From Beijerinckiaceae bacterium (GTDB lineage: Bacteria > Pseudomonadota > Alphaproteobacteria > Rhizobiales > Beijerinckiaceae), in NCBI GenBank assembly GCA_027311205.1, contig DAICZI010000058.1, forward strand, positions 1 to 8,265: a DNA stretch of 8,265 bases, read 5' to 3'. The translations under genes and the position numbers were made by a program. Of this stretch, positions 1 to 6,730 are shown in pieces; the first letter of the stretch is position 1; every line of letters starts with the position of its first letter. Under the pieces are notes generated by a model. That model saw nothing but the letters and a program-made list of their open reading frames with translations, made no database searches and had not been told where the DNA came from.

Positions 1-962
1 GCGGCGGCGAGATCGCCGCGCACGTGCCCACCCGCCGCCTCGCCAAGCCGCAGGCCATCGCCGCTGTTGGCCAGCGGTGCAGCCGACCAGTGCCCGCCAG
101 TGCCCAGCAGCGTGGCGCCCCGTGCCCTATCATGCGGGAAACCGCCGCAGGCCAGCACAACCCCGTGCCGCGCCGCGATGTGGCGCTCCTGGCCAGCAAC
201 GCCCACGCGCGCGCCGCTCACGCCATCTGGGCCGATAATCAGCTCAAGGCAGGGCACCGAATGGATCAGCCGGACGCCGCGATCATCCGCCGATTTCAGC
301 AACCGCCCGACGAGCGCCTGGCCATTGACCAATTGCAGGGCCCGTCGATGGATCAGCACATCCGCCCCGTGGCGCGCCAGACGTTTGGCGACATGCAGGA
401 ACGATCCGGGATCACTGGTGGCATTGATGAAATGCGCGAAGTCCGCCCCCGCAGCGATGCCAAGGCCAAACGGTGATATTTCCGGCAGGGCCGGGCGCAA
501 ATCCCTGATGCGCTGCCCAAGTCGCCGCCCGTCAAACGGCGCGGCACAGACCGAACGCCCGCCCCGTGATGCACCAGGGCTGCGATGATGAAAATCCGGT
601 ATGGCCAGGCCACCGACAAAGGATAGCGCCGTCTCGCGGATGAAAAACGCCACCATGCGCGGCGCTTGCGCCAGAAACATATCGACCCGTTCCGGGTCGA
701 AATGCTGATCAAGCTCATGTTGCAGATAGAGCCGCGCTGCTCCGGGCTCTTCGCGCAGGCCGGCGGCTATCGCCAGAGGATTCCCCGGTACCCACATCCA
801 ACCGCCTGACCAGGCCGTTGTGCCGCCAAAGTGGCGTTCTTTCTCGACGAGCGTGACCTTGAGCCCCAGCACAGCGGCACTGACCGCGGCGGCAAGACCA
901 GCCGCGCCCGAGCCAATCACCAGCAGGTCGCAGTCATCCACGTTGGCAGCAAAGTCGGACAT
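1..962 (-). CDS. FAD-dependent oxidoreductase, 3-ketosteroid-dehydrogenase-like (3' end outside window)
   Basis: This reading frame is open from an ATG at 962 to the left edge, giving 320 complete codons with no stop. Residues 13-41 form a Rossmann dinucleotide fold (GSGAAG at 17-22, acidic E40 closing the second strand). They are followed by GGTTAWSGGWMWVPGN at 46-61, which is typical of the FAD_binding_2 group containing 3-oxosteroid 1-dehydrogenases. PFDGRRLG near 142-149, ACGGFPHD at 271-278 and a WSAAP...NSGDGLRLGEA block at 292-309 also fit that group. These enzymes bind FAD non-covalently and oxidise or reduce C-C bonds; the substrate cannot be told here. The catalytic C-terminal part is missing from the window. 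A Phe (PDFHHRSPG, 122-130) sits where many steroid dehydrogenases appear to have Tyr, so steroid activity is not assured. AAGGGG lies 3 bases before the ATG. The gene starts 30 bases after the metallophosphoesterase stop, so it is probably the third gene of the mbfA operon. Confidence 0.85.
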   Translation of the reverse strand, partial: MSDFAANVDDCDLLVIGSGAAGLAAAVSAAVLGLKVTLVEKERHFGGTTAWSGGWMWVPGNPLAIAAGLREEPGAARLYLQHELDQHFDPERVDMFLAQAPRMVAFFIRETALSFVGGLAIPDFHHRSPGASRGGRSVCAAPFDGRRLGQRIRDLRPALPEISPFGLGIAAGADFAHFINATSDPGSFLHVAKRLARHGADVLIHRRALQLVNGQALVGRLLKSADDRGVRLIHSVPCLELIIGPDGVSGARVGVAGQERHIAARHGVVLACGGFPHDRARGATLLGTGGHWSAAPLANSGDGLRLGEAAGGHVRGDLAA

Positions 963-992
963 ACGCCCCTTGTGCCGCGCCGTCCTGTACTG

Positions 993-1937
993 TCAAGTCA
1001 CACCACCGGCCTGCAGCACCCCAACCTGCCCTTGTTCGCCGTGCGATGGCGTCAGGTCAATCGGGCCAAGATCACCAAAACTGGTTCCATCAGGCAGCAG
1101 CCCGCGCGCGGTGGCGCTGATACGCACATCGGTTCCGGCACCATCAATCGCATACATATGCCACGCGGCGCGATGGCCGGGACTGCCAGGAATCGCCGAC
1201 GCCGAGGGGACGCCAATGCATGGCACCGGCTTTTGTGGCCCCTGCATGAAATGCACCTGCTGCCGATGATTATGGCCATGCAACACCAGTTCGGCCCCGC
1301 TGCGCGCAATAATGGCCTCGATGCGCCCGGCGTCGGTGAGGTGGCGGCCGGGCTTGGCAGCATGACGCCACGGCGGGTGATGAATCAGCACCACGCGCGC
1401 CAACCCTTCAGCGCGTGCCGACATCAGCAGGCCTTCAAACTCCTTGGCCTGCCGGTCGCCGACTGTTCCGGTCGCCAGGAAGGGTGCCGTCGGCACGCCG
1501 CTGCCAAGGCCGATCAGCGCCACGGGCCCGCGACGCCGCAGATACGGAAAATGCGCCTCCTCGATCGGTTGATCGCTGGTGTAGGGCGCGAAGGTCCGGC
1601 GCAGCATCCTGGCGCAGTCGCGTGTATAGGCATCATGATTGCCGGGCGTAAAACTGATGCGTTCGGGCGGCCCCAGGCTCTCCAGCCAGGCCCGCGCTGC
1701 GACAAATTCCGACGCCAGGCCTAAATTGAGAATATCGCCGGTCATGGCAATATGGTCTGGCCCATAGGCGCGCAGATCATCAACAATCTGCTTCAGCATC
1801 TCCATCTTGTGGATGCGCGAACGGTGCCGGTTCCAGTTGGTGAAGCCGGTGATACGCTTGCTGAACAGCTCGCGATAGGTCGCTCTCGGCAAAGGGCCGA
1901 TATGAGCATCAGAAAGATGGGCAAGGTGAAATGTCAC
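993..1937 (-). CDS. Calcineurin-like metallophosphoesterase
   Basis: This 314-residue protein carries every metal-binding motif of the calcineurin-like phosphoesterase fold: SDAH (D10, H12), GD (D68), GNHD (N100-D102), the HHPP histidine (H186/H187) and GHNH (H222, H224). Such enzymes hydrolyse phosphomono- or diesters at a two-metal centre. The overall length and motif spacing resemble the CpdA-like (cyclic nucleotide phosphodiesterase) branch, but the substrate is not determined by sequence alone. No signal peptide or membrane segment is visible, so it is probably cytoplasmic. The start is a GTG at 1937, chosen because AGGAG lies 6 bases upstream and because it leaves the usual short beta strand before SDAH. 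The gene follows mbfA by 31 bases and precedes the flavoprotein by 30 bases on the same strand, so the three are likely co-transcribed. The tie to iron biology is inference from context. Confidence 0.93.
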   Translation of the reverse strand: MTFHLAHLSDAHIGPLPRATYRELFSKRITGFTNWNRHRSRIHKMEMLKQIVDDLRAYGPDHIAMTGDILNLGLASEFVAARAWLESLGPPERISFTPGNHDAYTRDCARMLRRTFAPYTSDQPIEEAHFPYLRRRGPVALIGLGSGVPTAPFLATGTVGDRQAKEFEGLLMSARAEGLARVVLIHHPPWRHAAKPGRHLTDAGRIEAIIARSGAELVLHGHNHRQQVHFMQGPQKPVPCIGVPSASAIPGSPGHRAAWHMYAIDGAGTDVRISATARGLLPDGTSFGDLGPIDLTPSHGEQGQVGVLQAGGVT

Positions 1938-1943
1938 CAGCCG

Positions 1944-1948
1944 CTCCT
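1944..1948 (-). promoter_or_regulatory. Ribosome binding site of the metallophosphoesterase (fixes a GTG start)
   Basis: AGGAG on the minus strand, 6 bases before GTG at 1937. The ten-base context CAGGAGCGGC is identical to that before mbfA. It supports GTG as the real start rather than a later ATG. Confidence 0.75.
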
Positions 1949-1968
1949 GCGCAGAAGTTGTGGCAAAA

Positions 1969-2940
1969 TCATGCCGCCCCGATCAGCATTCCAGTTGCCA
2001 ACACAATAACCCCACCCAGCACGATCTGGAAAGCCGCTCGCAGGAAGGGCGTGTCCATATACCGCGCCCTGATCCAGGCAATCGCCCAAAGTTCGATAAA
2101 CACGACCACAAACGCGATGCTGGTGGCAATGGCAAAGGCATGCGGCAAAGAATCCGGCACGAGAAACGGCAAAGTGTGCCCAAGTCCGCCCACCGCCGTC
2201 ATCAGTCCGGTGACGATACCGCGAATCAGCGGTGCGCCGCGCCCGGTGAGCGAACCATCATCCGAAAGCGCCTCGGCAAATCCCATGCTGATGCCAGCCC
2301 CCAGCGAGGCCGCAAGCCCCACAAGGAAGGTCGAAAAATTGCTGTGGGTAGCAAAAGCCGCCGCAAACAGCGGTGCCAGCGTTGAAACCGAGCCATCCAT
2401 CAGCCCGACAAGACCGGGCTGTACATATTGCAGCACAAACATCCGGTGGCGGGTAGCGTCCTCTTCAGCCTTGGCGTCGGGCGTCAAATTGGTGGCGCTG
2501 AGCCTCGCCGCAAGGCTCTCGTGCTTTTTCTCGATAAGCGCCAGATCCCCCAGAAGCTTGCGCACATCGACATCCGTCGCCTGCTCGGCAGCCTTGGCAT
2601 AAAAGCGCGCGGCCTGAAACTCCATGGTCTCGGCTTCCCGCCGCATCACATCGAGTGGCAGGTGTTTGGAAAGCCAGACGGGACGACGACGCAATACCCC
2701 TTTGACATCTTCGCGCCGAATGGCCGGAAGATTGGGGCCAAAGCGCTTTTCATAGAGTTCGAGCAGGAGATGGCGATGCTCGCTTTCCTCAGCGGCCATA
2801 TCCTTGAACACCTGGGCTGAGGCAGAAAACGGGCCATCAAGCCTCTCTGCAAAGGTCAGATAGATGCGCGCATCCTCTTCCTCGGCAGATATGGCGATAG
2901 CCAGGACTTCGCGCTCAGTCAGCTCGGCGAAATTTTTCAT
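1969..2940 (-). CDS. mbfA: Membrane-bound ferritin MbfA (ferritin-like domain plus VIT1/CCC1 iron transporter)
   Basis: This 323-residue protein is a two-domain fusion. Residues about 1-148 form a ferritin-like/rubrerythrin four-helix bundle with the expected di-iron residues: E20 in the first helix, E52xxH55 in the second, E104/E107 in the third and E137xxH140 in the fourth. Residues about 170-323 match the VIT1/CCC1 transporter family, starting with [17 protein letters not shown] and having five predicted membrane helices near 175-197, 203-223, 239-262, 266-290 and 299-321. Characterised MbfA proteins of Bradyrhizobium and Agrobacterium export iron across the inner membrane, and the cytosolic ferritin domain binds iron; they protect against iron and peroxide stress and are repressed by Irr at low iron. 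The ATG at 2940 has AGGAG 5 bases upstream. An ICE-like palindrome just upstream suggests the same control here. It is the first gene of a probable three-gene operon. Confidence 0.95.
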   Translation of the reverse strand: MKNFAELTEREVLAIAISAEEEDARIYLTFAERLDGPFSASAQVFKDMAAEESEHRHLLLELYEKRFGPNLPAIRREDVKGVLRRRPVWLSKHLPLDVMRREAETMEFQAARFYAKAAEQATDVDVRKLLGDLALIEKKHESLAARLSATNLTPDAKAEEDATRHRMFVLQYVQPGLVGLMDGSVSTLAPLFAAAFATHSNFSTFLVGLAASLGAGISMGFAEALSDDGSLTGRGAPLIRGIVTGLMTAVGGLGHTLPFLVPDSLPHAFAIATSIAFVVVFIELWAIAWIRARYMDTPFLRAAFQIVLGGVIVLATGMLIGAA

Positions 2941-2945
2941 TGCCG

Positions 2946-2950
2946 CTCCT
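2946..2950 (-). promoter_or_regulatory. Ribosome binding site of mbfA
   Basis: AGGAG on the minus strand, 5 bases before the ATG at 2940. Confidence 0.75.
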
Positions 2951-2960
2951 GTTGGATGTC

Positions 2961-2977
2961 AATAGAATCGTTCTAAT
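2961..2977 (-). promoter_or_regulatory. Iron control element (ICE), predicted Irr-binding palindrome upstream of mbfA
   Basis: On the minus strand the sequence reads ATTAGAACGATTCTATT. It is an inverted repeat with perfect 5-base arms (TAGAA / TTCTA) around a 3-base centre, plus one mismatched and one matching outer pair. This closely resembles the TTTAGAA-N3-TTCTAAA-type ICE bound by the Fur-family heme/iron regulator Irr in Rhizobiales (consensus recalled, not searched). It lies 20 bases upstream of the mbfA start codon, overlapping the region where its promoter core must be. A bound repressor would therefore block mbfA transcription at low iron, as known for mbfA in related species. The site also lies between mbfA and the divergent NUDIX gene and could affect both. 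No irr gene is in the window. Confidence 0.75.
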
Positions 2978-3043
2978 CTGTGTCACATGTTTTTTCTAGC
3001 CCGCCCCGGCGAAAACCGCGGTTCTGCTCGTGCGAGATTCCTG

Positions 3044-3529
3044 ATGAACGCCATCCGCCGGCCAGCGGCAGCTTTTCATATGGCTTTTGGCAAAGCCCGC
3101 CATCTCTGGTATCGGCTCTCGCGCCCTGTGACGCTCGGCGCTCAGGCCATCGTACTGGATGAGCAAGGCCGCGTGTTTCTGGTGCGCCATACTTATGTGC
3201 CCGGCTGGCATTTTCCAGGCGGCGGCATTGAGGTGGGGGAAACCGTGCATCAGGGCCTGCTGCGCGAATTGCGTGAGGAAGGTCACATCGAGGCTGATTC
3301 GCCCGCTGAACTGCACGGCATTTTCTACAATGACCGCTATTCACGCCGCGATCACATCGTCGTCATGGTGCTGCGACATTTCCACCAGACGTCTCCGCGT
3401 GGTGCGGATGCCGAAATCGCCGAAACCGGGTTCTTCCCAGTGAACAATCTGCCACCTGGGACTACCGCCGCCGCGCGAGCCCGTCTGCACGAGGTTCTGA
3501 CAGGCACCAGACCCGCTGCGCGCTGGTGA
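3044..3529 (+). CDS. NUDIX hydrolase
   Basis: The protein is 161 residues from the ATG at 3044. The NUDIX box spans about 60-82 (GGIEVGE...RELREEGHI): G60, E66, R74, E75 and the metal-binding pair E78/E79 are in place, but the Gly near the end of the box is replaced by His81. The preceding VLDEQGRVFLVRHTYVPGWHFPGGG is a typical NUDIX beta strand and loop. Enzymes of this fold hydrolyse nucleoside diphosphates linked to another group; the substrate here is unknown. The reading frame is open further upstream to an ATG at 2987, only 10 bases from the ICE, and another ATG lies at 3080. None has a strong ribosome binding site. I chose 3044 because the upstream stretch (Arg/Gly rich) looks non-coding. 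The gene is divergent from mbfA and convergent with petC. Confidence 0.88.
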   Translation: MNAIRRPAAAFHMAFGKARHLWYRLSRPVTLGAQAIVLDEQGRVFLVRHTYVPGWHFPGGGIEVGETVHQGLLRELREEGHIEADSPAELHGIFYNDRYSRRDHIVVMVLRHFHQTSPRGADAEIAETGFFPVNNLPPGTTAAARARLHEVLTGTRPAARW

Positions 3530-3555
3530 CCAAAGGGTTGAGCGGCTGCCTGCAC

Positions 3556-3583
3556 AAAAAAGGCCACCCCGTCGGATGGCCTT
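3556..3583 (-). terminator. Rho-independent terminator of the petABC operon (possibly bidirectional)
   Basis: A 7-base stem pairs AAGGCCA (3560-3566) with TGGCCTT (3577-3583). Inside it, after one mismatch, two more C-G pairs close a CGTC loop. On the minus strand the stem runs straight into a six-T tract, so it best serves the bc1 operon, whose last stop is at 3621. On the plus strand the stem is followed by the weaker TTGATCTTT and may also end the NUDIX transcript, which stops at 3529. Confidence 0.82.
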
Positions 3584-3620
3584 GATCTTTGCTATACCGC
3601 AGATGTTACCGCAGCAATCG

Positions 3621-4550
3621 TCACACTGACGGCGGCGCGTCATGCACGCCGGCCCAAACTTTACGTTTGACCAGATAGAGCAGGGTCGCGAAAACGCCCA
3701 GAAACACCAGCACATTGAAGCCCATGCGCTTGCGCTGTTCCAGCTTGGGCTCGGCCGCCCACATCAGGAAGGCCGACACGTCGCGGGCAACCTGATCCTC
3801 CGTGATCGGCGTGCCGTCCGTGTAAAATTTCGGATCGTTCGGCTTGCCGGCGCTGTCAAACATCATCGCCAACGGGCTCGGCATCTTGATGAGATGATTT
3901 GAACCCTGAATAACAGCGTTATAATAAAGGCCGCTCGGGACTTTCATGCCCTTGGGCGGATCCATGTAGCCCTGTTTGATGAGAGCATAAATATAATCTG
4001 GCCCCTGCTCTTCGTCCTCGAAGAACGGCAATCCTTCAGCAAGGAAATAGGGAAAGCCATATTCCACCGTGCGTGCCTTGGCGAGCAGCGACATATCGGG
4101 GGGCACCGCGCCAAGCGCCGATTTGGCGGACTCGTCATTAGGGAACGTCCAGGGCCATGGATCCGACGGCTTGCCAGGCCGCGTAAACATCTCGCCCTGA
4201 TCGTTGGGGCCGTCCTTGATCTTGTAGGTCGCCGCCAGCGCCTTGACCTGCGCCTTCGTAAATTCCGGCCCGCCCGGCTCCGATAATTCGCGGAACGTCA
4301 GATGCGAGGCTGCGTGGCATTGCGAGCAAACATCATGGAACACCTTGAAACCGCGCTGCAACTGCGCACGGTCATAGCGTCCAAACACGCCCGCAAACGA
4401 CCAGTTTTGCCGCTGCGGAATAATCAACCCTTCGGCGTTCAGCTTGGTGGCCGCCGCAACACTGAGGCTGGTGGCACCAACCAGCAGCGAGGCCGTCATA
4501 AGAGACGCCGCCGCGAGCCGCAGCCGCTTCCAAGTGGTGGTAAATTTCAT
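3621..4550 (-). CDS. petC: Cytochrome c1, ubiquinol-cytochrome c reductase
   Basis: This 309-residue protein is the c-heme subunit of the bc1 complex. It accepts electrons from the Rieske centre and passes them to soluble or membrane cytochrome c in the periplasm. A Sec signal peptide covers about residues 1-34 (KRLRLAAASLMTASLLVGA, likely cut after the AAA run). The heme-binding CSQCH is at 75-79 and the probable axial methionine is M223 in IKMPSPLAMM. The WAAEPKLEQRKRMG motif precedes a single C-terminal membrane anchor at about 277-295. I chose ATG at 4550 over an in-frame TTG at 4559: it lies 5 bases past the petB stop, with GAAGGG 9 bases upstream inside the petB end. The gene is separate from petB and in a different frame, unlike the fused fbcH of Bradyrhizobium. 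It is the last gene of the operon and is followed by a terminator. Confidence 0.96.
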   Translation of the reverse strand: MKFTTTWKRLRLAAASLMTASLLVGATSLSVAAATKLNAEGLIIPQRQNWSFAGVFGRYDRAQLQRGFKVFHDVCSQCHAASHLTFRELSEPGGPEFTKAQVKALAATYKIKDGPNDQGEMFTRPGKPSDPWPWTFPNDESAKSALGAVPPDMSLLAKARTVEYGFPYFLAEGLPFFEDEEQGPDYIYALIKQGYMDPPKGMKVPSGLYYNAVIQGSNHLIKMPSPLAMMFDSAGKPNDPKFYTDGTPITEDQVARDVSAFLMWAAEPKLEQRKRMGFNVLVFLGVFATLLYLVKRKVWAGVHDAPPSV

Positions 4551-4555
4551 GACCT

Positions 4556-5833
4556 TCAACCCTTCACGGACGGTTCAGCACCAACGCCGCGCGGCATGGC
4601 GGCAGCGGCCCCCTTCGCACCCAGCACGGCGGCGGAAATCGAAGCAGGCACCTGCCGGGGCGTTTCCAGAAGCCCAAGCAGCGGCAGAATGACGAGGAAA
4701 AACACGAAATAATAGGTCAGCAGCAACCGCCCCGCCAGAATGGTTGCATCTGAGACCCTTTGCGACCCGATATAGCCAAGGCCAATGCCGCAGAGCACGA
4801 ACACCCAGAAGAACACCTTGAAAACCGGGCGGTAGGTGCCCGAACGAACCCGCGAGGTATCAAGCCAGGGCAGGAAGGCGAAAACCGCAATCGAGGCAAA
4901 CATGGTCAGAACGCCAGGCAGCTTGTAGGGAATCGACCGCAAAATCGCGTAATAGGGCAGGAAGTACCATTCCGGCACAATTTCCTGCGGCGTAACCAGA
5001 GGATTCGCCGGATTGTAATTATCAGCGTGACCGAAGAAATTCGGCACAAAGAACACAAACCAAGCAAAAAAGATCATGAAGACGACGACAGCAAAACCAT
5101 CCTTGATCGTAAAATACGGATGGAAGGGCAACGTATCTTTCGAGCTTTTGGGCTCGACGCCGGCCGGGTTGTTCGAGCCAGGCACATGCAGCGCCCAGAT
5201 GTGCAGGATCACGACGCCCGCAATCATGAAGGGCAGCAGGTAATGCAATGAAAAGAAACGGTTCAGCGTCGGATCACCAACCGAGAACCCGCCCCAGAGC
5301 CAGGCTGTGACATAGTTCCCGAACACCGGAATGGCCGAGAACAGATTGGTGATCACGGTCGCGCCCCAGAAACTCATCTGGCCCCAGGGCAACACATAAC
5401 CCATGAAAGCGGTTGCCATCATCAAGAGGAAGATGATGACCCCAAGCAGCCACAAGACCTCGCGCGGCGCTTTGTAGGAGCCGTAATAGAGCCCACGCAG
5501 CATGTGGATATAGACCGCGAGGAAGAACATCGTCGCCCCATTGGCATGCATGTAGCGCAGCAGCCAGCCGTAATTCACGTCGCGCATGATGTGCTCGACC
5601 GAATTGAAGGCGAGGCGCGCATCCGGCACATAGTGCATCGCCAGCGTCACGCCAGTCAGGATCTGTGCCACCAGCATGAACGAGAGAATGCCGCCAAAGG
5701 TCCAGAAATAATTCAGGTTGCGCGGATTCGGGAACACGATGAACGACGAATGCATCAGGCCCATGATCGGCAGGCGCTGCTCGAACCAGCGCCCGAAGGC
5801 CGACTTGGGAACATAGGTGGAGGGACCGCTCAT
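4556..5833 (-). CDS. petB: Cytochrome b, ubiquinol-cytochrome c reductase
   Basis: This 425-residue protein is the di-heme core of the bc1 complex in the inner membrane. It oxidises quinol at the Qo site and reduces quinone at the Qi site. Eight membrane helices can be drawn (about 41-66, 90-112, 125-148, 195-218, 245-265, 300-322, 337-357, 370-390). The heme ligands are the His pairs H96/H110 in helix B and H197/H211 in helix D, each 14 residues apart as in the family. The Qo signature PEWY is at 287-290, preceded by the expected [23 protein letters not shown] region. The tail after 395 is Ala/Gly rich and probably cytoplasmic. The ATG at 5833 has only a weak GAGAG/AAGAG upstream. The gene starts 47 bases after petA and its stop nearly touches the start of petC, so translational coupling to petC is likely. 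Confidence 0.97.
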   Translation of the reverse strand: MSGPSTYVPKSAFGRWFEQRLPIMGLMHSSFIVFPNPRNLNYFWTFGGILSFMLVAQILTGVTLAMHYVPDARLAFNSVEHIMRDVNYGWLLRYMHANGATMFFLAVYIHMLRGLYYGSYKAPREVLWLLGVIIFLLMMATAFMGYVLPWGQMSFWGATVITNLFSAIPVFGNYVTAWLWGGFSVGDPTLNRFFSLHYLLPFMIAGVVILHIWALHVPGSNNPAGVEPKSSKDTLPFHPYFTIKDGFAVVVFMIFFAWFVFFVPNFFGHADNYNPANPLVTPQEIVPEWYFLPYYAILRSIPYKLPGVLTMFASIAVFAFLPWLDTSRVRSGTYRPVFKVFFWVFVLCGIGLGYIGSQRVSDATILAGRLLLTYYFVFFLVILPLLGLLETPRQVPASISAAVLGAKGAAAAMPRGVGAEPSVKG

Positions 5834-5880
5834 CTCTTAGGGCTCTCGACAGGAGTGACGTTACAGCGCGATGGAAACCT

Positions 5881-6396
5881 TCAGCCGACCACGACTGAAG
5901 TCGGTGTCTTGAAGACGTATTTTGGTACCAGCAGGTTCAAAGGTGCAGGCCCATGCCGGACACGCCCGGATGCATCATACTGCGAGCCATGGCAAGGGCA
6001 GAGCCAACCATCATAATCGCCGCCGACATTGGGTGTGCACCCCAGATGCGTGCAGACGCCAACAACTATCAGCCACTGCGCGACTTGCACGCGCGCCTGA
6101 TCGGTCTCCGGATCGATCAGTTCCGACATTGGCACTGCGCGCACCTGTTCAACCATCTTGGGCGGTCGGTTGCGCACAAACACCGGCTTGCCTTGCCACT
6201 TGACCACAATATTCTGGCCGGGCGCGACGGGCTTCAGGTCGATCTCGGTTTTGGAAAGTGCCAAGGTGGTGAGGTCGGGGTTCATCTGATCGATCAGCGG
6301 CCAGATGACGCTTGCCGCGCCTACTATGCCCACCGCCGTCGTCGCGATGTAGAGAATGTCGCGCCGTGTCGGTTCCGCCGTTGTCATATCGGTCAT
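5881..6396 (-). CDS. petA: Rieske iron-sulfur subunit, ubiquinol-cytochrome c reductase
   Basis: This 171-residue protein carries the [2Fe-2S] centre of the bc1 complex. It takes the first electron from quinol at the Qo site and hands it to cytochrome c1. The cluster ligands are in CTHLGC (C115, H117, disulfide partner C120) and CPCHGS (C133, C135 disulfide partner, H136). The GPAPLNLLVPKY motif near 149-160 completes the cluster domain. The N-terminus has a twin-arginine motif (TRRDIL, R11/R12) followed by one membrane helix at about 14-34, so it is exported by Tat and stays anchored. The frame is open upstream to 6453, but ATG 6396 was chosen because GGAG lies 6 bases before it and because the protein then starts shortly before the Tat motif, as usual. 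It is the first gene of petA-petB-petC. Confidence 0.96.
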   Translation of the reverse strand: MTDMTTAEPTRRDILYIATTAVGIVGAASVIWPLIDQMNPDLTTLALSKTEIDLKPVAPGQNIVVKWQGKPVFVRNRPPKMVEQVRAVPMSELIDPETDQARVQVAQWLIVVGVCTHLGCTPNVGGDYDGWLCPCHGSQYDASGRVRHGPAPLNLLVPKYVFKTPTSVVVG

Positions 6397-6402
6397 AACT
6401 GT

Positions 6403-6406
6403 CTCC
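6403..6406 (-). promoter_or_regulatory. Ribosome binding site of petA (decides the start)
   Basis: GGAG on the minus strand, 6 bases before ATG 6396. It favours this start over the longer open frame up to 6453. Confidence 0.65.
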
Positions 6407-6468
6407 GAACCTTCAAGCCCTCGAAGCGGCCTGAGCCACATTGGGGCCATCAAATAGTCACGTTAGCG

Positions 6469-6483
6469 TTGCGCCTAGCGCAA
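6469..6483. repeat. Perfect inverted repeat, candidate operator upstream of petA
   Basis: TTGCGC-CTA-GCGCAA: 6-base arms around a 3-base centre, 72-87 bases upstream of the petA start. Its size and symmetry fit a dimeric regulator site, but no regulator is identified. A short hairpin role is possible but no T tract follows. Confidence 0.45.
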
Positions 6484-6486
6484 AAC

Positions 6487-6504
6487 CGCAATGAGCGCAA
6501 TGAG
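6487..6504. repeat. Tandem 9-base direct repeat CGCAATGAG x2
   Basis: Two exact, adjacent copies of CGCAATGAG, at 6487-6495 and 6496-6504. The CGCAA core also occurs at 6479-6483 within the neighbouring dyad and, inverted, at 6469-6473. They make four copies in 32 bases, in the petA upstream region. Confidence 0.6.
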
Positions 6505-6640
6505 CTCAATTTTAGTATCAGGCAATGCGACGCTGCGCCACAATCACCATCCTGGCAGACAGCAATGATTTGAACCTGTGCGCCTTGCCGTGCGGCCCCG
6601 TCGCCTCACGCGTCGTCGCAGGCTTGCGGCAATTTGTCCC

Positions 6641-6661
6641 GATCGCCACCGATGTGCGATC
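6641..6661. repeat. Inverted repeat GATCGC-N9-GCGATC upstream of hemF
   Basis: Perfect 6-base arms at 6641-6646 and 6656-6661, ending about 70 bases before the hemF start. It could be an operator or a weak hairpin in the hemF leader. In GC-rich DNA a 6-base dyad may be chance. Confidence 0.3.
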
Positions 6662-6714
6662 AGTGCGTCAGGCATCTTGCCGCAGCGGCTTTCACGCGGC
6701 ATGGTCTTGAGCGC

Positions 6715-6720
6715 AAGGAG
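6715..6720 (+). promoter_or_regulatory. Ribosome binding site of hemF
   Basis: AAGGAG, 10 bases before ATG 6731. It supports this start over the longer open frame that begins at 6578 with an Arg-rich, non-conserved stretch. Confidence 0.7.
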
Positions 6721-6730
6721 CGATGGTATC

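Larger units (their letters stand above)
6397..6730. other. Divergent non-coding region between petA and hemF
   Basis: This 334-base stretch must hold the promoters of the petABC operon (leftward) and of hemF (rightward). I found no recognisable gene in it: the short open frames (for example plus 6525-6710) match nothing I know. It contains a perfect dyad at 6469-6483, a 9-base direct repeat at 6487-6504, a TGAGCTCA palindrome at 6501-6508 and a second dyad at 6641-6661. I could not assign -35/-10 boxes with confidence and saw no clear FNR-type (TTGAT-N4-ATCAA) or ICE-type site. Confidence 0.7.

Noticed and set aside
24..588. Plus-strand open frames of 150-173 codons
   Set aside because: They are antisense to the flavoprotein frame, which carries clear FAD motifs. 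Their composition is low-complexity and nothing is recognisable.
831..1724. Long plus-strand open frame of 297 codons
   Set aside because: Antisense to the metallophosphoesterase, whose five metal motifs are intact. Long antisense frames are expected in GC-rich DNA.
2952..2960. TTGACA on the minus strand (2955-2960) as the mbfA -35 box
   Set aside because: It lies only 14 bases before the start codon, so a -10 box 17 bases further would fall inside the gene. It cannot be the mbfA promoter unless the transcript starts within the coding sequence.
5953..6573. Plus-strand open frame of 206 codons over petA
   Set aside because: Antisense to the Rieske gene; no family resemblance, no ribosome binding site.
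6525..6710. 61-codon plus-strand open frame in the petA/hemF gap
   Set aside because: No ribosome binding site, no recognisable motif, and Arg/Cys/Ala-rich composition typical of chance frames.
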